Positions 57,740-64,000 of a stretch of DNA of 64,000 nucleotides are shown in pieces (within the stretch, counting starts at the first letter, position 1; every line of letters begins with the position of its first letter). The DNA lies in assembly GCF_010093445.1 (NCBI RefSeq), contig NZ_PDWW01000002.1, forward strand, positions 62,001-126,000, in the 5' to 3' direction. Below the pieces are notes generated by a model that was not told the DNA's origin, ran no database searches, and was given only the letters and a program-made list of their open reading frames with translations. Origin of the DNA: Pseudoxanthomonas japonensis. GTDB taxonomy: Bacteria > Pseudomonadota > Gammaproteobacteria > Xanthomonadales > Xanthomonadaceae. The position numbers and the translations under genes are program-made.

Positions 57740-59026
57740 ATGAATGCCACCGCCGCTGCCTCCACGCCCACCAACTCGCCGGGGCGCGTGCTGTTCGCCA
57801 GTCTGATCGGCACCACCATCGAGTTCTTCGATTTCTACATCTACGCGACGGCGGCGGTGCTGGTGTTCCCGCACCTGTTCTTCCCGCAGGGCGATCCGAC
57901 CACCGCGACGCTGCAGTCGTTCGCCACCTTCGCGCTGGCCTTCATCGCACGACCGGTCGGCTCGGCGCTGTTCGGCCACTTCGGCGACCGCGTCGGCCGC
58001 AAGGCGACGCTGGTGGCAGCGCTGCTGACGATGGGCATTTCCACGGTGCTGATCGGCCTGCTGCCGACCTACGCGCAGGTCGGCATCGTGGCGCCGTTGC
58101 TGCTGGCGCTGTGCCGGCTGGGGCAGGGCATCGGCCTGGGCGGCGAATGGGGCGGGGCGGTGCTGCTGGCGACCGAGAATGCGCCGCCCGGCAAGCGCGC
58201 GTGGTACGGAATGTTCCCGCAGCTGGGTGCACCGCTCGGCTTCCTCTGCTCGACCGGCATCTTCCTGCTGCTGACCGAGGTGATGAGCGACGCGCAGTTC
58301 CTCGCCTGGGGCTGGCGCATCCCCTTCGTCGCCAGCGCAGTGCTGGTGTTCGTCGGCCTGTGGGTGCGGCTGAGCATCGCCGAGACGCCGGATTTCCAGA
58401 AGACGCTTGACCAGGACGAGCGCGTCAAGGTGCCGATGCTGACCGCCGTGCGCGAGCATCCGTTCGCGCTGGTGACCGGCACCTTCGCGCTGGTCGCCAC
58501 CTTCGTGCTGTTCTACCTGATGACGGTGTTCGCGCTGAGCTGGGGGACGTCGAAGCTGGACTACTCGCGCGAGCATTTCCTGATGCTGCAGATGGTCGGC
58601 GTGCTGTTCTTCGCGCTGACCATCCCGGTATCGGCGCTGTACGCGGACCGCTACGGGCGGCGCAACGCGATGATCGTGGCCACGTTGCTGATCATCGGCT
58701 TCGGCTTCCTGTTCGCGCCGCTGCTGGAATCCGGCAGCGACCTAGGGGTGCTGGCGTTCCTGGCATTGGGGTTGGGCGCGATGGGCCTGACCTACGGGCC
58801 GTGCGGCACGATCCTGGCGGAGATGTTTCCCACGGCCGTGCGCTACACGGGCGCATCGCTGGCGTTCAACCTGGCCGGCATCCTGGGCGCCTCGCCGGCA
58901 CCGTACATCGCCACGCGACTCGGTGAGCGCTACGGGCTGGCGTCGGTGGGCTGGTATCTGGCGGCGATGGCCGCGATGACGCTGCTGGCGTTGCTGGTCA
59001 TGCCGCGACGCAGTGCGTCCCGTTAA
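57740..59026 (+). CDS. MHS-family MFS transporter
   Basis: 428 residues, twelve helices. [20 protein letters not shown] is the first helix signature of the metabolite:H+ symporter family, [15 protein letters not shown] is motif A, and [20 protein letters not shown] completes the pattern. Relatives carry organic acids, betaines or amino compounds. Its position in the Puu cluster suggests import of an amine or its product, but this is inference. The start is ATG 57740; the stop overlaps that of the hemerythrin gene in GTTAAC. Confidence 0.9.
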   Translation: MNATAAASTPTNSPGRVLFASLIGTTIEFFDFYIYATAAVLVFPHLFFPQGDPTTATLQSFATFALAFIARPVGSALFGHFGDRVGRKATLVAALLTMGISTVLIGLLPTYAQVGIVAPLLLALCRLGQGIGLGGEWGGAVLLATENAPPGKRAWYGMFPQLGAPLGFLCSTGIFLLLTEVMSDAQFLAWGWRIPFVASAVLVFVGLWVRLSIAETPDFQKTLDQDERVKVPMLTAVREHPFALVTGTFALVATFVLFYLMTVFALSWGTSKLDYSREHFLMLQMVGVLFFALTIPVSALYADRYGRRNAMIVATLLIIGFGFLFAPLLESGSDLGVLAFLALGLGAMGLTYGPCGTILAEMFPTAVRYTGASLAFNLAGILGASPAPYIATRLGERYGLASVGWYLAAMAAMTLLALLVMPRRSASR

Positions 59027-59484
59027 CCGAACAGGCGCTTCACGGTGCGGCTGAGCCAGCCGCCCTGCTGGTGGTCGCGGACGAACTGGTTGAGGTGGCG
59101 CTTCACCGAGTCCGCATAGGCCTTGTCGTCGTTGCGGATGTGGTTGAACAGCCAGCGCGACAGCATGCTGCGCAGCTCGTCCACGATGTCCTCGCCGGCC
59201 TCGAAGCGCAGGCGGTACTCGGACACGCGCTTGGTGAACACCTCGTGCACACGCTTGTGCGCGGCGCTGAACGGGTAGCCGGCTTCCTCCATCAGCTCTT
59301 CCTCGAAGGCGAAGTGCGACAGCGTGTAGTCGACCAGTTCGTCGATCACCTCGCCGACGGCGAAGCGTTCCATCGATTTCTGGGTCACGTGGAGGTGATT
59401 GATCATCTCCACGATGCGGCGATGCTGGCCATCGATGATGTCGATGCCCGTGTCCATGTCGTCCTGCCAGATCAGCAGTGTCAT
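59023..59484 (-). CDS. Bacteriohemerythrin
   Basis: 153 residues. All seven di-iron ligands of bacteriohemerythrin are present: H21, H57-x3-E61, H76-x3-H80 and H115-x4-D120. It binds O2 reversibly, for delivery or sensing. Convergent with the MFS gene, the stops share GTTAAC (59022-59027). A second, more divergent hemerythrin lies at 8320. Confidence 0.96.
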   Translation of the reverse strand: MTLLIWQDDMDTGIDIIDGQHRRIVEMINHLHVTQKSMERFAVGEVIDELVDYTLSHFAFEEELMEEAGYPFSAAHKRVHEVFTKRVSEYRLRFEAGEDIVDELRSMLSRWLFNHIRNDDKAYADSVKRHLNQFVRDHQQGGWLSRTVKRLFG

Positions 59485-59608
59485 GTGCGGATTCCCCCTG
59501 CCGGCGGATGCCGGAATGCAGGGGGAATCTAGGTGCGCGCTCCCGTCGCGGCATTGATTCCGATCAATGTCGCATGCGGCCGACAGTCGCAGGGACCGGA
59601 ATCGCAGG

Positions 59609-59679
59609 TGTGGGAGCGACGTAAGTCGCGAGCTTTTGTCTCAAAGACTGCAAAGCTCGCGACTTACGTCGCTCCCACA
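59609..59679. repeat. Long REP hairpin (28-bp perfect arms)
   Basis: The arms 59609-59636 and 59652-59679 are perfect inverses beginning TGTGGGAGCGACGTAAGTCG, with a 15-nt loop. Transcribed from either side it would fold into a very stable stem. It lies between the GGDEF stop and the bacteriohemerythrin promoter. Confidence 0.95.
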
Positions 59680-59696
59680 GGGATCGCAGTGGCGGC

Positions 59697-61001
59697 TTAG
59701 CCGCTCGATACCACCCGGTTGCGGCCGCCGGCCTTGGCCAGGTACAGGCGCCGGTCGGCTTCGCTGATCAGGTGGTTGAGCGTCTGGCCGGGGAAGCGGG
59801 TACGGAACACGCCGATGCTGACGGTCATGCGCAGCTTGTGGCTGCCGACGTCGACTTCCAGGGCCTCGATGGCTGCGCGCAGCGACTCGAAGTACTCCAC
59901 CGACTCGTGTTCGCCCAGGTACGGCACCAGCGCGCAGAACTCCTCGCCGCCGAAGCGGGCGATCAGGTCCTGCGTGCCGGCGTGGCGCGCGATGGCCTGG
60001 GCAGCCGCCTTCAGCGCGACGTCGCCGGCCTCGTGGCCGTAGCTGTCGTTGATGTGCTTGAAGTGGTCGATGTCGATGATGGCGGCGGTGACGGCCTGCT
60101 GGCGCCCCAGCGTGTTCGGCAGCAGCGCGTGGCATTCGGCGAGGAAGTGGCGGCGGTTCGGCAGGCCGGTCAGGAAGTCGCGGGTGGCGAGGTCCTGCAG
60201 CGTACCGATCAGTTCCAGCTGGTCGATGTTCTGCGACACGCGGCAGAAGAATTCCTCGCGCGAAAAGGGTTTATGCAGGAAGTCGTTGGCGCCGCTCTTC
60301 AGGAAACGCGGCACCAGGCTGCCGTCGCTGGTGCCGGAGATGCCGATGATCGCCAGGTGGTCGCGCGCATGCCGCGCGCGCAGGCGGCGGGTGAATTCGT
60401 GGCCCTTCATGCCGGGCATTTCCTGGTCGACGATGGCCAGGCGGATGTCCGGATTCGCGTCCAGCATCGCCAGGCCGGCTTCACCGTCGGCCGCTTCCAC
60501 CACGCGGAAGCCGTACATCGACAGCAGCGCCGCCGCATGCTGGCGGGCGGAACGGGAGTCGTCGACGATCAGCGCGGCGATGCGGCGGTTGCGCTCCAGG
60601 CGCTGCACCAGCCAGACCAGATAGTCGATGCTGCCGGGCGTGTTCTTGAGCACGTAGTCCACGACCTGCCGGCGCAGGACCTGCTCGCGCATCGCGTCGT
60701 CGTAGACGCCACTGACCACGACCGTCGGCAGCTGGCGCGACAGGAAGAACTCGACCACCTCGTCGTGGCTGCCATCGGCCAGCACCAGGCTGGTGACGGC
60801 CATGAACCAGTCCGGATGCTTTTCCAGCGCCGTGCGTGCCTCGCCCAGCGTGGCCGCGTAGACCACGGGCAGGTTGAGCTTCTGCTCGATGGCCTCGCCG
60901 ATCAGCCGCGCGTGCGTGCGCGAGTTCTCCACCACCAGGATGCGCTGGGGGAGAGGGGCGGCGTTGGCGATGGTGGGTGCGACGCGTTGCGGACTGGACA
61001 T
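59697..61001 (-). CDS. Diguanylate cyclase with two receiver domains
   Basis: 434 residues. REC1 (about 20-135) lacks the usual phospho-acceptor (TSLVLADGS at 70-78); REC2 (about 142-258) keeps D192 (IVDQEMPGM). The GGDEF domain (267-430) has GGEEF at 351-355. The autoinhibitory RxxD site is absent (GTQD at 342-345). It should make c-di-GMP when REC2 is phosphorylated. The kinase is unknown. The gene lies between the hemerythrin and puuB genes. Confidence 0.94.
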   Translation of the reverse strand: MSSPQRVAPTIANAAPLPQRILVVENSRTHARLIGEAIEQKLNLPVVYAATLGEARTALEKHPDWFMAVTSLVLADGSHDEVVEFFLSRQLPTVVVSGVYDDAMREQVLRRQVVDYVLKNTPGSIDYLVWLVQRLERNRRIAALIVDDSRSARQHAAALLSMYGFRVVEAADGEAGLAMLDANPDIRLAIVDQEMPGMKGHEFTRRLRARHARDHLAIIGISGTSDGSLVPRFLKSGANDFLHKPFSREEFFCRVSQNIDQLELIGTLQDLATRDFLTGLPNRRHFLAECHALLPNTLGRQQAVTAAIIDIDHFKHINDSYGHEAGDVALKAAAQAIARHAGTQDLIARFGGEEFCALVPYLGEHESVEYFESLRAAIEALEVDVGSHKLRMTVSIGVFRTRFPGQTLNHLISEADRRLYLAKAGGRNRVVSSG

Positions 61002-61099
61002 GCTCGGGGAGGCCGAGGAAGGTTTCCTGTCACGTCTATCGGCGCCTGCGGGCGGAACTTGAGAGCGGCGTCACGGAACAGGGCGCCGCGGTGGACGCC

Positions 61100-62392
61100 C
61101 TACCAGAGCGCGTCGCGCAGCTTGTACCAGGCCATGGCCGCAACCAGCAGCGGCGTGCGCAGGGTGCGGCCACCGGGGAACGGGTGGTGACGGATCTTTG
61201 CGAACAGGTCCAGCCGCTCCGACTGGCCGCGGATGGCCTCGGCCATCACCGTGCCCGCCAGTCCCGCCGCGATCAGGCCATGGCCGGAGAAGCCCTGCGC
61301 GAAATACAGGTTCGGCGACAACCGCCCCCAGTGCGGGGCGCGGTTGAGCGAGATGTCGATCATGCCGCCCCACAGGTACTCGATGCCGACGTCGCGCAGC
61401 TGCGGGAAGACGCGGTGCATGCGCCGCGTCATCACGCCGCGCAGGTTGGGCGGGGTCATCGTCGAATAGCTGGCGCGCCCGCCGAACAGCAGGCGGTGGT
61501 CGCGGCCCAGGCGGAAGTAGTCCAGCGCCCAGTTGGTGTCGGCCACCGCCATGTCGTTGCGGATCAGCTCGCGTGCGCGCGCTTCGCCGAGCGGCGGGGT
61601 GGCGGCGATGTAGGTGCCGACCGGCATCATCCGCGACTCCAGTTCCGGCGCGATACCGCGCAGCAAGGCATTACCGGCCAGTATCGCGGTGTCGCAGACG
61701 ACTTCGCCGTGTGCGGTCTTCAATACCGGACGCGTCCCCCGCACGAGCTCCGTCACGCGGGAGCCTTCGAAGATGCGCACACCGGCGTCCAGCGCGGCGC
61801 GTCCGAGCCCCAGCGCATAGGCCAGCGGGTGCAAGTGGCCGCTGACCGGGTCGTACATCGCGCCCAGGTAACGGTCGCTGGCGAGTTCGCTGCGCAGGCG
61901 CTCGCGGTCCCACCACTGAACCGGATGGCCGTAGCGGGTGTTGAAGTCCTCGACGGCCTCTTCCACGTCGCGCTGCTGGCGCGGCTTGATCGGCACGGTG
62001 GCGTGGCCATCGCGCCAGTCACAGTCGATGCCGTGCCGGTCGATGCGACCGCGCAGCCAGCGCAGGCCGTCCACCGACATGTCGAACATCTTCTTCGCGT
62101 CGTCGAAGCCGATCAGCGCTTCCAGCTTGGCCTCGCCACAGCCGAAGCCGGCGATCGCCTGGCCGCCGTTGCGGCCCGACGCGCCCCAGCCGATGCGCTC
62201 GGCCTCCAGCACGACGACCTTGTAGCCGGCTTCGGCCAGTTCCAGCGCTGCAGACAGGCCGGTATAGCCGGCGCCGAGGATGCAGACGTCGGCTTCGATC
62301 CGGCCCTCCAGGGCTGGCTGGGCGGGCAGGGGTGTAGCGCTGGCGGCGTACCAGCTGTCGGGATAAGTCAGCCTATCCTGAGCCGGGCTCAT
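61100..62392 (-). CDS. puuB: Gamma-glutamylputrescine oxidoreductase-like FAD enzyme
   Basis: 430 residues of the DAO/PuuB family. Rossmann loop GAGYTG (40-45), GWGASGRNGGQAIAG (68-82), and the C-terminal FAD site AQGFSGHGLIAAGLAGTVMA agree with PuuB. It would oxidise the gamma-glutamyl diamine to the aminoaldehyde, H2O2 and ammonia. It lies 134 bp downstream of puuA, across a repeat. Confidence 0.9.
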   Translation of the reverse strand: MSPAQDRLTYPDSWYAASATPLPAQPALEGRIEADVCILGAGYTGLSAALELAEAGYKVVVLEAERIGWGASGRNGGQAIAGFGCGEAKLEALIGFDDAKKMFDMSVDGLRWLRGRIDRHGIDCDWRDGHATVPIKPRQQRDVEEAVEDFNTRYGHPVQWWDRERLRSELASDRYLGAMYDPVSGHLHPLAYALGLGRAALDAGVRIFEGSRVTELVRGTRPVLKTAHGEVVCDTAILAGNALLRGIAPELESRMMPVGTYIAATPPLGEARARELIRNDMAVADTNWALDYFRLGRDHRLLFGGRASYSTMTPPNLRGVMTRRMHRVFPQLRDVGIEYLWGGMIDISLNRAPHWGRLSPNLYFAQGFSGHGLIAAGLAGTVMAEAIRGQSERLDLFAKIRHHPFPGGRTLRTPLLVAAMAWYKLRDALW

Positions 62393-62409
62393 GACCGATC
62401 GATCCCGTC

Positions 62410-62505
62410 ATTCCTGCGAAAGCAGGAATCCATCTCGCTGTTGATTTGTCGCTGTTGGGGCGCAAAAGCAACATGGATTCCGGCGTGCGCCGGAATGACG
62501 ATGGA
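62410..62505. repeat. Inverted repeat between puuA and puuB
   Basis: GTCATTCCTGCGAAAGCAGG with AATCCAT at the left and ATGGATTCCGGCGTGCGCCG with GAATGAC at the right form paired stem-loops, related to the copy at 44862. Confidence 0.8.
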
Positions 62506-62525
62506 AGGTGTGCGTGCCATCCCCA

Positions 62526-63914
62526 TCACACCGACCGCAGGTACCACGCGTACTCCAGATCGGTCACCTCGGTATAGAAGCTGTGCATCTCCTTGAGCTT
62601 CTGCTGGCCGTAGATGTGCTGGAACGAGGTGCCGAACTGTTCGCGGATGAACTCGCTGCCCATGAACGACCCGATCGCCTCGCGCCAGAACGGCGTGCGG
62701 ATCTCGGTCTGGTCGTAGGCGTTGCCGGTGATCGGCGGGCCGGGGTCGAAGCCCTGTTCGATGCCGTGCAGCATGCCGGCGAGCACCGCAGCGGTGACCA
62801 GATAGATGTTGGCGTCGGCGCCGGCGATGCGGTGCTCGATGCGTGTATTGGCCTCGTCGCTGTGCGGGATGCGCATGGCGACGGTGCGGTTGTTGTAGCC
62901 CCACACATCGTTGAGCGGGACGAACGCATTCAGTACGAAGCGCCGGTAGCTGTTGGCGTGCGGCGCGAACAGCAGCAGCGCATCCTGGTCGCTGCGCTGC
63001 AGACCGCCGATGGCATGCTTCAGCGCGTCGGCCGGAGCGGAGGGCGGCGAGGCGAAGATGTTGCGGCCGTCGGCATCCAGCACGCTGGCGTGGATATGCA
63101 TGCCGCTGCCGGCTTGTTCGGCGAACGGCTTGGCCATGAAGCTGGCCATCAGGCCCTGCTGCTGCGCGACCGCCTTGATCGCGCGCTTCAGGTAGATGGC
63201 ATCGTCGCAGGCGAGCAGGGCGTCGTCGCGGTGCTTGAGGTTGATCTCGAACTGGCCCGGCGCGTACTCCGCCACCGCGGTGTCGGCCGGGATGCGTTGC
63301 GCACGGCACGCCGCAGCGACCGCGTCGGTGAAGCCGCGGTAATCGTTGAGGTCTTCCATGTAGTAGACCTGCGTGCTGGTGTTGCGCACGCCGGTCACCG
63401 GATTGAGCGAGGTGCGCGGACGGCCCGCATCGTCCAGACGCTGGTCGAACAGGTAGAACTCCAGTTCCACCGCCACCACCGGCTTCAGGCCGCGGGCGGC
63501 ATAGCGCGCCAGCACGCGCTTGAGCACCTCGCGTGGGTTCGCCTCAAACATGCCGCCCTGCGCGTCTTCCATGCTCAGCAGCAACTGCGCGGCGGGGCGG
63601 GGCGACCACGGCACCGGCCGCAGCGAGCCGGCTACGGGACGGCAGATGCGGTCCTCGTCGCCGATGTCGTAGCCCAGCCCGGTTTCCTCCACCGTGTTGC
63701 CGGTGATGTCGGTGGCGATCAGCGACATCGGCAGGCACACGCCGTCGCGGTAGACCTTCTCCAGTGCGTCGCGGGTGATGCGTTTGCCGCGCAGCAGCCC
63801 GTTCATGTCCGGCAGCAGCAGGTCGACCTGCTCGCAATCGGGAAGCGCGGCCAGCGTGGCGGCATCGTCATCGGGCAGGGAAGGCGCAGCGGAATCGGGG
63901 CGCATGGTGGTCAT
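62526..63914 (-). CDS. puuA: Gamma-glutamylputrescine synthetase-like protein
   Basis: 462 residues of the glutamine-synthetase fold in the PuuA group. VDLLLPDMNGLLRGKRITRD is the PuuA-like N-terminus; the metal/ATP sites are in KPVVAVELEFYLFD, HVHASLLD-like GSGMHIHASVLDADG, and IEHRIAGADANIYLVTAAVL. It would ligate glutamate to putrescine or a related diamine, the first step of the pathway. The frame is open to a TTG at 63968, but ATG 63914 fits a candidate promoter at 63932-63958 (TTGACG, 15 bp, TAAGCT). Confidence 0.9.
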   Translation of the reverse strand: MTTMRPDSAAPSLPDDDAATLAALPDCEQVDLLLPDMNGLLRGKRITRDALEKVYRDGVCLPMSLIATDITGNTVEETGLGYDIGDEDRICRPVAGSLRPVPWSPRPAAQLLLSMEDAQGGMFEANPREVLKRVLARYAARGLKPVVAVELEFYLFDQRLDDAGRPRTSLNPVTGVRNTSTQVYYMEDLNDYRGFTDAVAAACRAQRIPADTAVAEYAPGQFEINLKHRDDALLACDDAIYLKRAIKAVAQQQGLMASFMAKPFAEQAGSGMHIHASVLDADGRNIFASPPSAPADALKHAIGGLQRSDQDALLLFAPHANSYRRFVLNAFVPLNDVWGYNNRTVAMRIPHSDEANTRIEHRIAGADANIYLVTAAVLAGMLHGIEQGFDPGPPITGNAYDQTEIRTPFWREAIGSFMGSEFIREQFGTSFQHIYGQQKLKEMHSFYTEVTDLEYAWYLRSV

Positions 63915-64000
63915 CCAGGAGGCTGCGGGGCAGCTTAGCAGAGCGGTCGATGCGTCAAGAATACTCAACGGAAGAATTTCAGTAACCGGTAGAAATGCCC

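Overview
The window is GC-rich (roughly two thirds G+C), densely coded chromosomal DNA from a gammaproteobacterium. I place it in the Xanthomonadaceae (Lysobacteraceae), closest to the Pseudoxanthomonas/Stenotrophomonas/Lysobacter group. The basis is the gene content (Bpt leucyltransferase, a PuuR/PuuA/PuuB/PuuC set, a Lysobacter-type secreted trypsin-like protease, an ACE-like M2 peptidase lipoprotein, many c-di-GMP and chemotaxis proteins) and the scattered REP-type palindromes (the GTGGGAGCGACGTAAGTCGC family and a GTAG-headed family). The genus is an inference. I saw no rRNA or tRNA gene, CRISPR array, insertion sequence or prophage.

Layout. 1-5.8 kb: signalling genes (the end of an EAL protein, a PAS-PAS-degenerate GGDEF-EAL protein, a PAS-containing chemoreceptor). 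5.8-11.5 kb: small stress and accessory genes (glycine-zipper protein, PPOX-type stress protein, two tiny coupled ORFs, a hemerythrin-like protein, a VOC protein, a LysR remnant, a divergent AraC regulator/SDR pair). 11.5-14.8 kb: gcvP behind a tandem glycine riboswitch. 14.8-21.7 kb: Bcr/CflA-type MFS exporter, membrane hydrolase, secreted S1 protease, M2 peptidase, a small HExxH protein. 21.7-24.2 kb: GNAT-minC-minD-minE operon. 24.4-28.9 kb: DesK/NarL-type two-component pair, SRPBCC/GyrI-like protein, DUF423 protein, AlkA-type glycosylase. 28.9-33.4 kb: an eight-gene leftward operon led by a 40-residue membrane peptide and an SPFH/band-7 protein, with a ribbon-helix-helix protein, a DUF4177 protein, a PH-like membrane protein, an M15 peptidase and an FAD oxidase; a GATATCA dyad precedes it. 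33.5-39.1 kb: purT, nuclease/phosphatase lipoprotein, small lipoprotein, bpt, a PAP2-like membrane protein, a seven-EF-hand protein. 39.1-43.8 kb: two tandem paralogous sigma factors fused to membrane domains, a DUF2007-like protein, tesB, an AmpD-like amidase. 43.8-49.3 kb: MOSC protein, YqiA-like hydrolase, rlmKL, a repeat-CheX fusion beside a CheY, an OmpW-like barrel. 49.4-64 kb: serine hydrolase, then a catabolic block.

The catabolic block at the right end makes metabolic sense as a unit. Leftward are a beta-alanine:pyruvate aminotransferase, alanine dehydrogenase (which would recycle the alanine formed) and malonate/methylmalonate-semialdehyde dehydrogenase (to acetyl-CoA). Divergent from them are a PuuR-like regulator, a PuuC-like dehydrogenase and an MHS-type transporter. 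Further right, leftward, are PuuB- and PuuA-like genes. A bacteriohemerythrin and a two-receiver diguanylate cyclase sit inside the block. I read it as diamine/polyamine to amino acid to acyl-CoA catabolism; no PuuD is present in the window.

The least familiar structures are the tandem sigma-membrane fusions, the four-fold MshEN-like repeat fused to CheX, the band-7/RHH/DUF4177 operon with its dyad, a nested palindrome at 6095-6137, and REP elements that supply the stop codons of two genes.
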